This document shows, in pieces, positions 54,941-64,000 of a stretch of 64,000 bases of DNA. The notes beneath the pieces were generated by a model. That model saw only the letters and a list, made by a program, of their open reading frames with translations, had not been told where the DNA came from and did no database searches. The translations under genes were made by a program, and so were the position numbers. Source of the DNA: Rhipidocladum racemiflorum. Its lineage: Eukaryota; Streptophyta; Magnoliopsida; Poales; Poaceae. The stretch's first letter is position 1, and each line of letters begins with the position of its first letter. The stretch spans positions 248,001 through 312,000 of the forward strand of contig JAYEVF010000043.1 in the NCBI GenBank assembly GCA_036346355.1, in the 5' to 3' direction.

Positions 54941-57900
54941 TCGCGGCGTACATATAAGGAGATTGCTCTGTATCATTCAGGTCACGAATGTCTACGTCCA
55001 CTGTGAAAGGAGGCAGCTCGTCGAATTGATTATACTCTTCTTCGTCCGTGACGCCCTCAACTCCGACAATCCTTCTTTTACCTGACAGTACCACGTGGCG
55101 TCTTGGTTGATCGCCACTGCTAGTATTCTCATTCTCGATTTATGTTTTGGTAGATTTGTCATGCTGCCTCTTCCTTTTAGTAGGCTTGTCCTTCGCTTTT
55201 TCTGGTTCTTTGTCCATGTCCATCACATAGAATACCGTGTCACATCATTAGCAAGCACGAGCGGTTCGTCCCTATAGGCCACTTGCTTGAGGTCCACAGC
55301 TTGTCATACCGTACTCATCGATGCACGGGCTGCTAGTTTGACCCATTGGCACCGAAACAGAGGGACTTTTAAAGGTCCGTGCTCGAGCTCCCAGATCTCC
55401 TGTATGAAACCATAGTAGGTATCCAGCTTTCTATTTTTGTCCAAGGCATCTATACGGACGCCTTGCTGTTTTGGTTGGTGCTCTTGCTATCCTGGCTATC
55501 GTGTAAAATGTGTACCCATTTATCTCATACCCTTGGAATGATACGATTGTCGTGGACGGTCCCCGAGCAAAGAGTTTCAACTTTTCATCATCTGTCTGGT
55601 TGGCCAGCAGTTGCTTTTGTAACCAAACCCCGAAATGATCCATTTGCTCATTGCGATCCACTTATCTCGACTTCTCCGGGTATTGGGCGCAGAGACTAAT
55701 CTCGTGAGCATACATATACGGAGCCACTACAGCTTGCTTGTTTCAATCTTGTGAAATGTGCTTGTTTAAATGAAAGTAGATCGCCGCTATAGGATTCTTT
55801 TCTCCTAAAGTCCCTTTTCCCGGAGCCTCCCCTCATGGCGTGATACAGAACGCCGATCGGATTCAGATCATCAATGTAATTAACACAAAACTCGATGACC
55901 TCCTCTGTGCCAACACCTGCGCAATGCAGCCTTCGGGCGAGACCGATTCACGAACATACTTCTTTAGGATGCCCATGTACCTCTCGAAAGGGAACATATT
56001 GTGGAGGAACACGGGTCCGAGAATTTCTATCTCTTTAACAATGTGGACCATGAGATGGACCATAATATCAAAAATGATGGAGGAAAGATCATCTCAAGGC
56101 TAACTGGACTATTGACCATGTCATCATGCAAATTAGATAACTTATTTGGCTCGATGACCTTCTGCGACACCATGTTGAAGAACGAGCATAACTTTATGAT
56201 TGTCCCTCGCACTCCACCCAGAATACCTCGCACCGCCACCGGAGCAAGCTGTGTCATCAACACGTGACAATCATGGGATTTTGTGTGTACAATTTTATTC
56301 TCTTTTATGTTTATGAGTCTCCTTATGTTCGAGGAGTATCCGTAAGGGACCTTCACACTTTGTTCAAGAACTTAATCATATTTTTTTCTCTTCCTTGCTC
56401 AGAGTGTAGCTAGCGGGGTGGAGGTAATCTTGTCCTTCTGCTCTCATTTCCTGATGTAGGTCGTTCTGATTCCCAGCAGCTTGTAGGTCCTTTCGTGCTT
56501 GAAGTGTATCTTTTGATTTGCCATACATATCTAGGAAGCCTAGCAGGTTCACGCAGACATTCTTTGTGATATGCATGAAGTCTAGTGAGTGACGGACCTC
56601 TAAGTCTTTCCAAAGAAGGTAAGTCCCAAAATATTGACTTCTTCTTCCAAATGGGCTTCGTGTGACCTTGTTCTCTCGGAGACAGGTTTGCTACCTGCAC
56701 CTTTTCCAAATACTACTTTCAGATCCTTTACCAAAGAAAATACAAGAGCCCCACTGCGATGCGAGGGGTTTCTTACGCTTCTCTTGTCCCATCAAAATTC
56801 TCACCCTTCCTCCTTAACGGGTCCTTCGGATGGAGGAATCTGCGATGGCCCATGTACACAACCTTTCGAGAGTTTTTTAGGTACTTGCTGTCCGTTTCCT
56901 CTAAGCGATGGATGCGTGCTTTATATCCTTTGATAGACAGGCCGAAAGGTTGCCAAGTGCAGCCGATCGTTGATGGTTACGAATAGCAATGCACGCAAAA
57001 TGAAGTGCTCTCTCTTGTACTCATCCCATACACGTGCACCATCGTTCCACAATGTTAGCGGATCTTCAACCAACGGTTTGAGGTACACATCGATGTCGTT
57101 TCCAGGTTGCTTCGGCCTTCGATAAGCAACGGCATCATAATGTATTTCCGCTTCATACACAACCAAGGAGGAAGGTTGTAGATACATAGGTCACAGGCCA
57201 AATCTTGGATCGCTGCTCATCTCGCCATACGGGTTCATCCCATCCGTACTCAACCCAAACCTTATGTTCCTTGCATCCTCAAGAAAGTCCGGGTATGTTC
57301 TATTGACTTTCCTCCACCGGGAGCCATCGCCAGGTGTCTTAGCCTTCCGTCGTCCCTTACGGTCTTCTTTGTGCCAAGCGCATCATCTGGGCATGCACTT
57401 TGTTCGCAAATAAACGTTTCAACCGGGGTATTATAGGGAAATACCACATGGCCTTAGCAGGGGGCCTCTTCTTCTTACACTGCCCCTCTACCTCACCTCG
57501 GTCATCATGCCTGGTCTTATACCGAGAAGTTTTGCACACCGGACAAGCATCCAAATCCTCGTACTCATTGCGATAAAGGATACAATCGTTACGACATGCA
57601 TGTATCTTCTGTACCTCCAACCCCAAAGGGCAGATAACTTGTTTGGCATCGTCCGTAGTTTCGGGCGATGTGTTCCTCTGGAAGTAACTTTTTCATGAGG
57701 CATAACAACTCGTCGAATCCCTTATCGCACAATCCATTGGTCGCCTTCCATTGCATCGATTCTAGTGTAGTACGCAACTTTGTATGGCCACTGTTGGCGC
57801 TTTGGATACAACAATGTTTTGTGGTCCTCCCATAGGCGCTGAAATTTTCCGTAATGTCTTTCATCGATGTATTCTCCCTCTCCATCAAGCAGCATCTGGT

Positions 57901-58236
57901 CTAGGTCATCATTACCAAACTCCCCAAATGTATCTTCGTTAGAGCCGGGTTGGCCAGCGTCTAAGATATTGTTCTCCGCCTCTTCTTGTTCACCTTCTTC
58001 TTGTATAATCTCTTCTTCACCGTGCTTGGTCCAACAGGTATAATTTGACATGAAACCTCTTGAGAGCAAATGGAAGTGAATGTGACCGAGTTTGACCACT
58101 CCTTCTCATTCTTGCAGTCTATGCATGGACAACATATGTAGCCTGACGTCGTGTATTCATCTACGACGAAGAAAATCTTGCAAACCACCGCAAGAACTCC
58201 GGAGCGTCGGTCCATGTACATCCATCGCCGGTCCAT
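54941..58236 (-). pseudogene. CACTA transposase (TNPD / Transposase_21)
   Basis: Minus strand ATG at 58236: MDRRWMYMDRR, then GYICCPCIDCKNEKEW and FHLLSRGFMSNYTCWTKHGEE, the Transpos_assoc start. An acidic linker follows (DTFGEFGNDDLDQMLLDGEG). The catalytic region has KIHACRNDCILYRNEYEDLD with CPVCKTSRYK, WYFPIIPRLKRLFANK, DGMNPYGEMSS, YLQPSSLVVYEAEIHYDAV, MHITKNVCVNLLGFL, KSHDCHVLMTQLAPVAVRG, LEMIFPPSF, MVHLMVHIVKEIEILGPVF, RYMGILKKYVRESVSPEG, and near the end FARGPSTTIVSFQGYEINGY, VDLKQVAYRDEPLVLAND. This order is that of TNPD, the enzyme that cuts CACTA ends. Numerous stops and frameshifts, plus probable introns, show it is dead or needs splicing. Confidence 0.85.
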
Positions 58237-59090
58237 CTACATTATATTCGATCAAGGTAACTTTTAACTCATTTTTCGATAATGAATTATTGAACATTTC
58301 CCAAAATCCAAATCAAGACAACTATATTTTTAAAATGGCTTTATTTCATTAAATATTTTTAAAGGCACTATATTTCATTACATATTTTCCCATAAAATGA
58401 TTATTTACTCCGTATTCATACCCGACAATTAAATGCCGGTTCGCCACACATACAATTCGAGCTAAATAATAATGCAAGCAAAATATAAACTTACACAAGT
58501 TTTTTCAACCTACAAAAAAAATTGGTCAATCATAGTCTAGATTCAAAATTGTGAACAAATTTAACGACATCTTTGCTTAAATTTTGAAAACTTTTGTCAA
58601 ATGCACTATTCTTAATTTCCCCAACTACGTGCAACCAATTTTATGAAAACTTTTCTCAAATGCACCATTTTTAATTTCCCCAACTACGTGCAACCTAATT
58701 TGAGCTAGATCGATGGAACTAAAACATAAAATTGAGCTAGATCCAAACCTTAAATGCGAGCTATATTATAATCCAAGCAAATTATAAGCTTACACAATAA
58801 GTTTTTGTATCTTACTTCAATTGATCGAGCTTGATTTATACATTTATAATCCTTCAACGATTAATGGAAAAGATCAAATTTTCTTTATAATTTAAGCAAA
58901 GAAGAGGCCCCATTTAACACCAAGTGTAGTGAGGAATGATATTACTAACCTTAGGTATCTTGGTTGCGAGTAAAATGACAAAAATTCGAATTTTTGGCAA
59001 GACTCCCCTCCTTCGAGCTCCTTGGCGATGAACTCCTGTTCATCTCTCGCGATCAAATGACTCGATGCAGCGAGGCGGGAGGACGAAGAG
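58237..59090. other. Upstream region of the transposase gene
   Basis: AT-rich. It includes a direct duplication: CCCCAACTACGTGCAACCAA (58619-58638) and a near copy at 58678-58697, within a longer repeat of TTTTGTCAAATGCACTATT-like text at 58597 and 58657. No protein. It likely holds the promoter and 5' introns of the transposase gene. Confidence 0.5.
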
Positions 59091-59094
59091 TTTA

Positions 59095-59240
59095 AATTGG
59101 TCGGACACTAGTCCCGGTTCAAAGCACAAACCGGTACTAATATCCACTTGCAACCGTAATTTGTTGCTACTAGATAATACCGGTTGAGAATACAAACCGC
59201 ATCTTGATGTGACTATCGATGCAGTTGGTACCTTTAACCG
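59095..59240. repeat. Second internal cluster of subterminal-type repeats
   Basis: ACTAGTCCCGGTTCAAAGC, AAACCGGTACTAATATCC, ATACCGGTTGAGAATAC and GTTGGTACCTTTAACCG. It lies about 1.3 kb inside the 5' end, further than subterminal repeats normally reach. Confidence 0.6.
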
Positions 59241-59797
59241 TCTTGGCGACCGAGATAAATGTACACAAATGATTTTCATGCATATAATATAAATATTTAT
59301 AAAGATATTCATCTCGAATCATACTTTCATAATTTTTCTTGCGATTTTCTCTGATTTTCACCGCCCAATCGAATGTTTCTCGAAGCCATTGTTTTGAACG
59401 ACAATGCATTGTGCCGTAATTTTTTCAACGGTTTTATGTTTTATAATTTTTTTAATATTTCAATTTAACGGTAAAGCGGCGGAGCTTCAAGAAGGGGAGG
59501 TAAAACATTATATATTATATTAATAATTCATTACATAAAACATTACATATCATATTAATAATTCATAATATAAAACATTACATATTATATTAATTAATTA
59601 CAATATATATAATATGCATAGCGGCGCCACGGGTGGTGGGTGGCGCGATCACCCATACCACCACTCGTCATTTGCCGGGTCGTCGCCGGAGTCGCCGTCG
59701 AGCGAAGCGTCGTCGTCGTAAATGCGTGGATGACGTCTTCATCATCGTCATCCTCGTCCCGACGACGTCGCGCTCCTCAGCGGACCCAACCCCAACC

Positions 59798-59905
59798 CTC
59801 CTCCTCCTCCTCCTCCTCCTCCTCCCGCTCCTCCTCCTCCTCCTCCTCCTCATTGTCCTCCTCCTCCTCCTCATCCTCCTCCTCCTCCCGCTCCTCCTCG
59901 TCCTT
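59798..59905 (+). repeat. TCC trinucleotide microsatellite
   Basis: Long TCC runs broken by CGC, CTCAT and TTG interruptions. On the minus strand it encodes an acidic poly-Glu frame (ORF 59986-59777); on the plus strand poly-Ser or poly-Leu. No gene can be claimed on this basis. Confidence 0.9.
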
Positions 59906-60119
59906 CTCCCGAGGTGGTGATGATGGCACGCCAGAGGGAGAAGAAGGAGAAGCTGCCATAGTTAAAAATGGGCTTACTCTGATCATCGCAAGTCTCCCTT
60001 CTGATCGATCGACGGTTTTATAGGAGGTGGATCGGAAAACAAGAATCCGGATGAACCACGAATTAAGAGTTTCATCGTAAAAAGCGCTTGAGGATTGATC
60101 GGCGCGGGAGGCGAAAGCG

Positions 60120-60505
60120 CATTAGTACCGGTCAAATACAACAACCGGTCTTTGATGCTCCATATCAGTATCGGCGGTTAGTTACACCAACCCGTACTAA
60201 GCAACACGAGGAGCCGAGGAGGCTGCTTAATCTTGGTTGGTTTAACCAACCGATCGATAACACTGAACATCGCATCGTTGGTTACATCAACCGGTGCTAA
60301 GAACCATCCACGGCTCTGTCTTTGCTTAGTACGGGTTGGTGTAACCAACCGTCTCGATGTGAGAGCATCGACACCGGTTAGTAGTTACAACCGCATCGAT
60401 GATCCCCGACTCATAGACCGCTGGAACCGGGACTGATGTAAATGTTAGTCCCGGTTCATGCATAACCGGTACTATTGGGCCGGTATGGAAGGCCGGATCT
60501 GTAGT
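60120..60505. repeat. CACTA subterminal repeats, 5' end
   Basis: At least ten arms such as AGTACCGGTCAAATACAACA, TTGGTTGGTTTAACCAACCG and GGTTGGTGTAACCAACCG, many as inverted pairs separated by two to eight bases. They reach the terminal CTGTAGTAGTG at 60509. Confidence 0.8.
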
Positions 60506-60512
60506 AGTGGAG

Positions 60513-60759
60513 TATCGACCCAACAAATAGGGACTTTTTTTTTTTTGTTAATTATGTTAGACAACCTCGCTATCGAATAGTCCGGGGTTGCCTAATAGAT
60601 CTAAACTGGAGAACAGAGAGAGGGAGAGACAAAATATGAGGAGGAACTGCTCTGCTTTATTATTCTGATTGCTCGTGTCCAAAGGGGTGACCCCCTGCCT
60701 CCTATTTATAACTTACTGCTAGGGTTTCGGGAGAGTCCACATGGGCCGAGTTTCCTAAC
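60513..60759 (-). mobile_element. Copia-type LTR fragment, minus strand
   Basis: Minus strand text: TATA-like GTTATAAATAGGAGGCAGGG (60702-60721) followed by a leader with AATAATAAAGCAGAGCAG and ending GTTGTCTAACA near 60554. The TATA, leader and CA end fit an LTR promoter. It is cut on the right by the Tekay-family LTR at 60760. Identity rests on layout only. Confidence 0.4.
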
Positions 60760-63700
60760 TGTCGGGACCCCGAACTTGCAAATCCGGACCCTCTGTGTAT
60801 TCAGCACTAGTCCAGGAACACGCTAGTGCACACAGTCTTAACATCGGTAAATATCACAATCATACCACTCGATACTAATAAAGTACTTTATTTAAATAGT
60901 CAAACTGGTTACTCGACCTTATGGTCAAGTTACAAATATATGCCTCGCAAGGCGAAACTTATTCAGAGAAAAATAATAGCAGCGGAAAATCAAAGAAGGT
61001 AACATCGTGGCGCCATCCAGTATACCACAGGCAACTGACTGGGCTCGCTCCCTAAGTAGACGGATCCCCTTGGAGCTCCTCCTCCAAAGCTGGTGTATTC
61101 TCCTCTTCAACTGGTGTTGTAGGGTGGCAAGGGTGAGTACTTGGTACTCAGCAAGTCATGCACAGAATGCAAGCTAATATACTATATGCATGGTTTGGTA
61201 CAAAGGAATAGCTCAAGGTATATTTGCAATAAAACAGCATTTGACAGATATCATAAGTAGATTCGAAAGCAGTAGAAACAAGTAAAGCATAAATAACTTT
61301 TCAAAGAGTTTAATAAACATCTTCCCCATCCTAATCCATATTTCCATCAACATCATTATTAATCCAACCCAACCTTTCAAATCCAAGTTATTTTTGAGAA
61401 AATCTAACCCTTATTTGTAATTCCCGAAGCGATGTCCAATACCGCGGACACGGCTATTAGAATAGATTCTATACTCTGCAGAGGTTATGCACTTTACACA
61501 CAAGATACAGTCATACACCACAAAGGCGAGTTCCCGTAACAAAGTCTTTCGGAAACTTCTAACCATACAAGTGGTCCTCCCGGTTATTGCACACTAACCC
61601 TTCCCTTAGCTAAGGCGAAGTCTAGGCCAATCAACTGTTAGATGGGTACTGGCCTCACTTCAGACGCTCCCCGTACAACTTACACAAGGGTGTAGTTGAC
61701 CTCCTCGAGGTCCCACAGTGCGTTATTAGCAACTTAGTCAACTAGGTCCGTCCCATTACGAGACATGTGGTTGCACGTTAGACCCAGTTCAAAGGCTTGC
61801 AAGGTTAAGTCCTTAGGGTGACCAGGGCAAGACTACCCAAGAACCAAATCAACATCCCCAATGCCACAACTGGCCCACTGATTACTCTTGTCACATGCCC
61901 CGGTCAGCGTTTATCAAACCCAGCTTGATTACCATGCACCACGTGCCATCAACATCACATGATACTTTTCCAAAACAGGTTCAATATGTCATTAAGTCAA
62001 TATTAACATTTGATTATCCAAAATCATGTCATGAGCACGAAAGTGTGTCTAAGCAAGATACTACAACGGTCTAAACCCATGTTGGCAATTTAATAATGTC
62101 CAACTAGTAATCCACAACTAGGGTGACAAGGGTCATGGCACATACTTAAATAATCAAGGTGTCATACAAGATTGGTGTTTATCTAATCCCCATGTTTAAA
62201 TAAAGTATTTTCTATTTGAACTTAGCATGCAATAGGTTAAATCAAAATAGATTTCAAAATATGATCAACATGGTCAAAGCACAACTTGCCTTCAAAAAGT
62301 ACTTGTTCTTGGTCTTGAGTTGGATCCTGAGTCAACACTTCTCCTTGAATCCTTCCTAAGCACTTCAACGTCTACTCGTAAGCGTGCAAATAGCAAATAC
62401 ACGAATAAACAATAGGCAAAAAGTGTCCAAACATCCAAATAAAATCCATAAACAGAGAGAACATAATTTTATGAATTTTTAGAAACTGAGTCGTCAAATT
62501 TGGAGTTAAAGCATAAAAGTTATGATTATTTAAAGTTTAAATAATCAATTAAATAATTTTACAGAGAAAAACTTTAGTCCAAAAATTAAATAAAATTCAT
62601 ATTTAGGTAGATCTCAATTTTATACAAATTTAGAAATTTGAATCACTCAAATCGGAGTTGAAGCATAAAAGTTATAAGGGTTTGAAGTTTGAAACAAAAT
62701 CAAATCATTATTTTGAATTAATAAATCATTTTCTTTTCGAAATTAATTATTGCGTCGGCATGGACCGCGTGTCATCCTGTGATTGGTCCACGGTGACCTG
62801 CCGACGTCGGCACCGAGCGGCCTCCATGATGGCGTCGGCGCCAGCGTCATCATGCCACGCGGCACCACTCGAGTCTTGCCACGCGGTCCGGTCCATGGAT
62901 CGGGTCCACAGGCGGCACGGTCCACGGATGGGTGGCGCCGCGGCAGTGCGGCTGACATGCGGGCCCGCATGTCGGCGCCCACGGCGCTTACGCGATGCGG
63001 CGCGCCTAGGCTACGTTGCAAGATCGTGTCCGTTGATTTGAAAATCAGCGGCGCGATTAGATCGAGGTTAACACGTTGAAAACTACTCGATGATCGTGGG
63101 CGTTCGATCTAGATCGGGCGGTCGGATCTAACCCTACGATAACACCGCTCACGGCCTGAGGTGATCGTGGGCGTTGGATCTTGATCCAACGATCCGAATC
63201 AATCGGGTTTGGAAAGCGCGTGACTCACCGCTACCGTTCGATCGGAATCGGACGGTCCAGAAGCTTCGCACTGGTGATGGCGGCGCGGCGGGGCTCGGGC
63301 TACCGGAGACGAGGACGGCGACCTTCCGTGCGGCGTTTCCGAGGGTCTCCGGCGAGGTGGATGGTGCGGTCCGATGCGCCTTGCTCAGTCGATTTGCAGA
63401 TCCGGGCTTCAACACGGCGGAGACGGCTTGACGGGCGGCGGCGCGGCGCCTGAACCCGGGAAGCCCTAACCGTACTACGGCTAGAAATTCCTCGGCCAAG
63501 ACGGCTCCGGGCGGTGTGGCTTGGGGAAAAAGGCGGCGTCGAGCAGCGATTCTCGGGGACGGGTCCACGCCTTAAATACTGCCTCGACGTGCGCGCAAAT
63601 CGGAACCCTAACCGTGTCCCGCTTGGTCACGGCGGAGCTCTCCGGCTGGGATTCGGAACGGAGACGATGGCTGGGGACCGTCCACGTGTCGCGATGAGCG

Positions 63701-64000
63701 GCTACGATTGCTCACGCGCGAACGGATACGACCGGACTCGGGCTCGAGCCGGTGCGGTCCAATCCGGACCGTTGGATCCCGATCCAACGGTCGGGATCGA
63801 TTGGGTTAGGAGTGGGTTTGGTCGAGTCGACTGGCTCGGGTCGGACTCGAGTCCGACTCGGTCGGATGAACAGTACTCGACCCGAGTTGAATTTCCAGCG
63901 ATTTAATATTTAAAATAATTCCCAGTAATTCATTTAATTCATTAAAAATAGCAAAAGACTCAGAAAAATTCCAGAAAAATTCTGGAAAATATTTTAGGGT
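60760..64000 (-). mobile_element. Tekay-family LTR D, minus strand (runs past the window)
   Basis: Reverse complement of LTRs A, B and C: begins TGTCGGGACCCC at 60760 (their 3' end) and runs to about the last 140 bp of the LTR at 64000. It is cut off by the window edge, so I cannot tell whether it is a solo LTR or the 3' LTR of a minus-strand element. The TATA-like box on the minus strand is near 63569-63578. The GC-rich middle (62760-63700) differs clearly from A, B and C. Confidence 0.88.

Larger units (their letters stand above)
49013..60509 (-). mobile_element. CACTA (En/Spm) transposon, 11.5 kb
   Basis: Left end CACTACTACGGAAAAGGC at 49013 and right end CTGTAGTAGTG at 60509, inverted for CACTACTAC. 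A perfect 3-bp target duplication GAG flanks it (49010-49012 and 60510-60512). A 3-bp duplication and CACTA ends define the superfamily. Subterminal repeats with ACCGGT and CCAACC arms lie inside both ends. Both recognisable genes, a transposase (TNPD type) and a second TNPA-like gene, are on the minus strand, so the 60509 end is the 5' end. Genes carry frameshifts and stops, so the copy is probably immobile without help. Confidence 0.95.

Noticed and set aside
59640..60023. Plus-strand poly-Ser / poly-Leu and minus-strand poly-Glu frames
   Set aside because: They are products of the TCC microsatellite, with no conserved text on either side.
1..64000. Endogenous viral sequences or a novel defence-like operon
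   Set aside because: All recognisable proteins belong to plant retrotransposons, CACTA or PMD families, or to the one ARM-repeat gene. No other conserved gene cluster is visible.

Overview
This is a piece of a plant nuclear genome, almost certainly a grass (Poaceae). It holds chromovirus LTRs of the TGTAACACCCC type with an initiator-Met tRNA primer site, Tat-like Ty3/gypsy elements carrying an antisense extra gene, a CACTA element whose ends read CACTACTAC with ACCGGT/CCAACC subterminal repeats, plant-mobile-domain (PMD) remnants, and one GC-rich intron-poor gene of cereal type. I cannot name the species. I saw nothing prokaryotic, and no tRNA, rRNA or CRISPR locus.

Layout. 1-1180 looks like the downstream part of a Ty1/copia-type LTR. 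1185-4010 is a decayed PMD gene interrupted by a clean 900-bp hAT element (3069-3968; 8-bp target duplication CCTACCGC). A minisatellite (4120-4400) and a short possibly GRF-zinc-finger-like relic (4614-5180) follow, then AT-rich gene-free DNA to about 7215. 7215-32140 is one old Tekay-like LTR split by two later insertions. The first is a three-LTR Tekay-like chromovirus composite (8798-25292). The second is a minus-strand Tat-like element (25309-31508) that has lost gag to RNase H but keeps integrase and an antisense extra ORF. 32141-33265 holds unassigned DNA and a small TIR element. 33266-47100 is an Angela-like copia LTR, minus strand, interrupted by a complete 12.8-kb Tat-like element (33656-46499; target duplication GTCTC). 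That element contains a 2.28-kb solo LTR (35961-38238; target duplication GATAT).

The only gene that looks intact and host-encoded is an ARM-repeat protein gene (47314-48630, two exons, 405 aa). An 11.5-kb CACTA element (49013-60509; target duplication GAG) lies 382 bp past its stop codon. A copia LTR fragment (60513-60759) and a Tekay-family LTR on the minus strand (60760 to past the window end) close the window.

How the parts relate. Nesting order can be read from target duplications and split repeats. The genes inside the elements are retrotransposon gag-pol genes, antisense extra ORFs and CACTA transposase-type genes, and nearly all are broken. I found no evidence for a wholly new system. 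The points most worth checking are the homologous-recombination history of the three-LTR composite, the conserved short ORF inside its LTRs, an extra coiled-coil ORF before gag, antisense ORFs with their own TATA boxes in two unrelated elements, and a CACTA element with subterminal repeat clusters in its middle.
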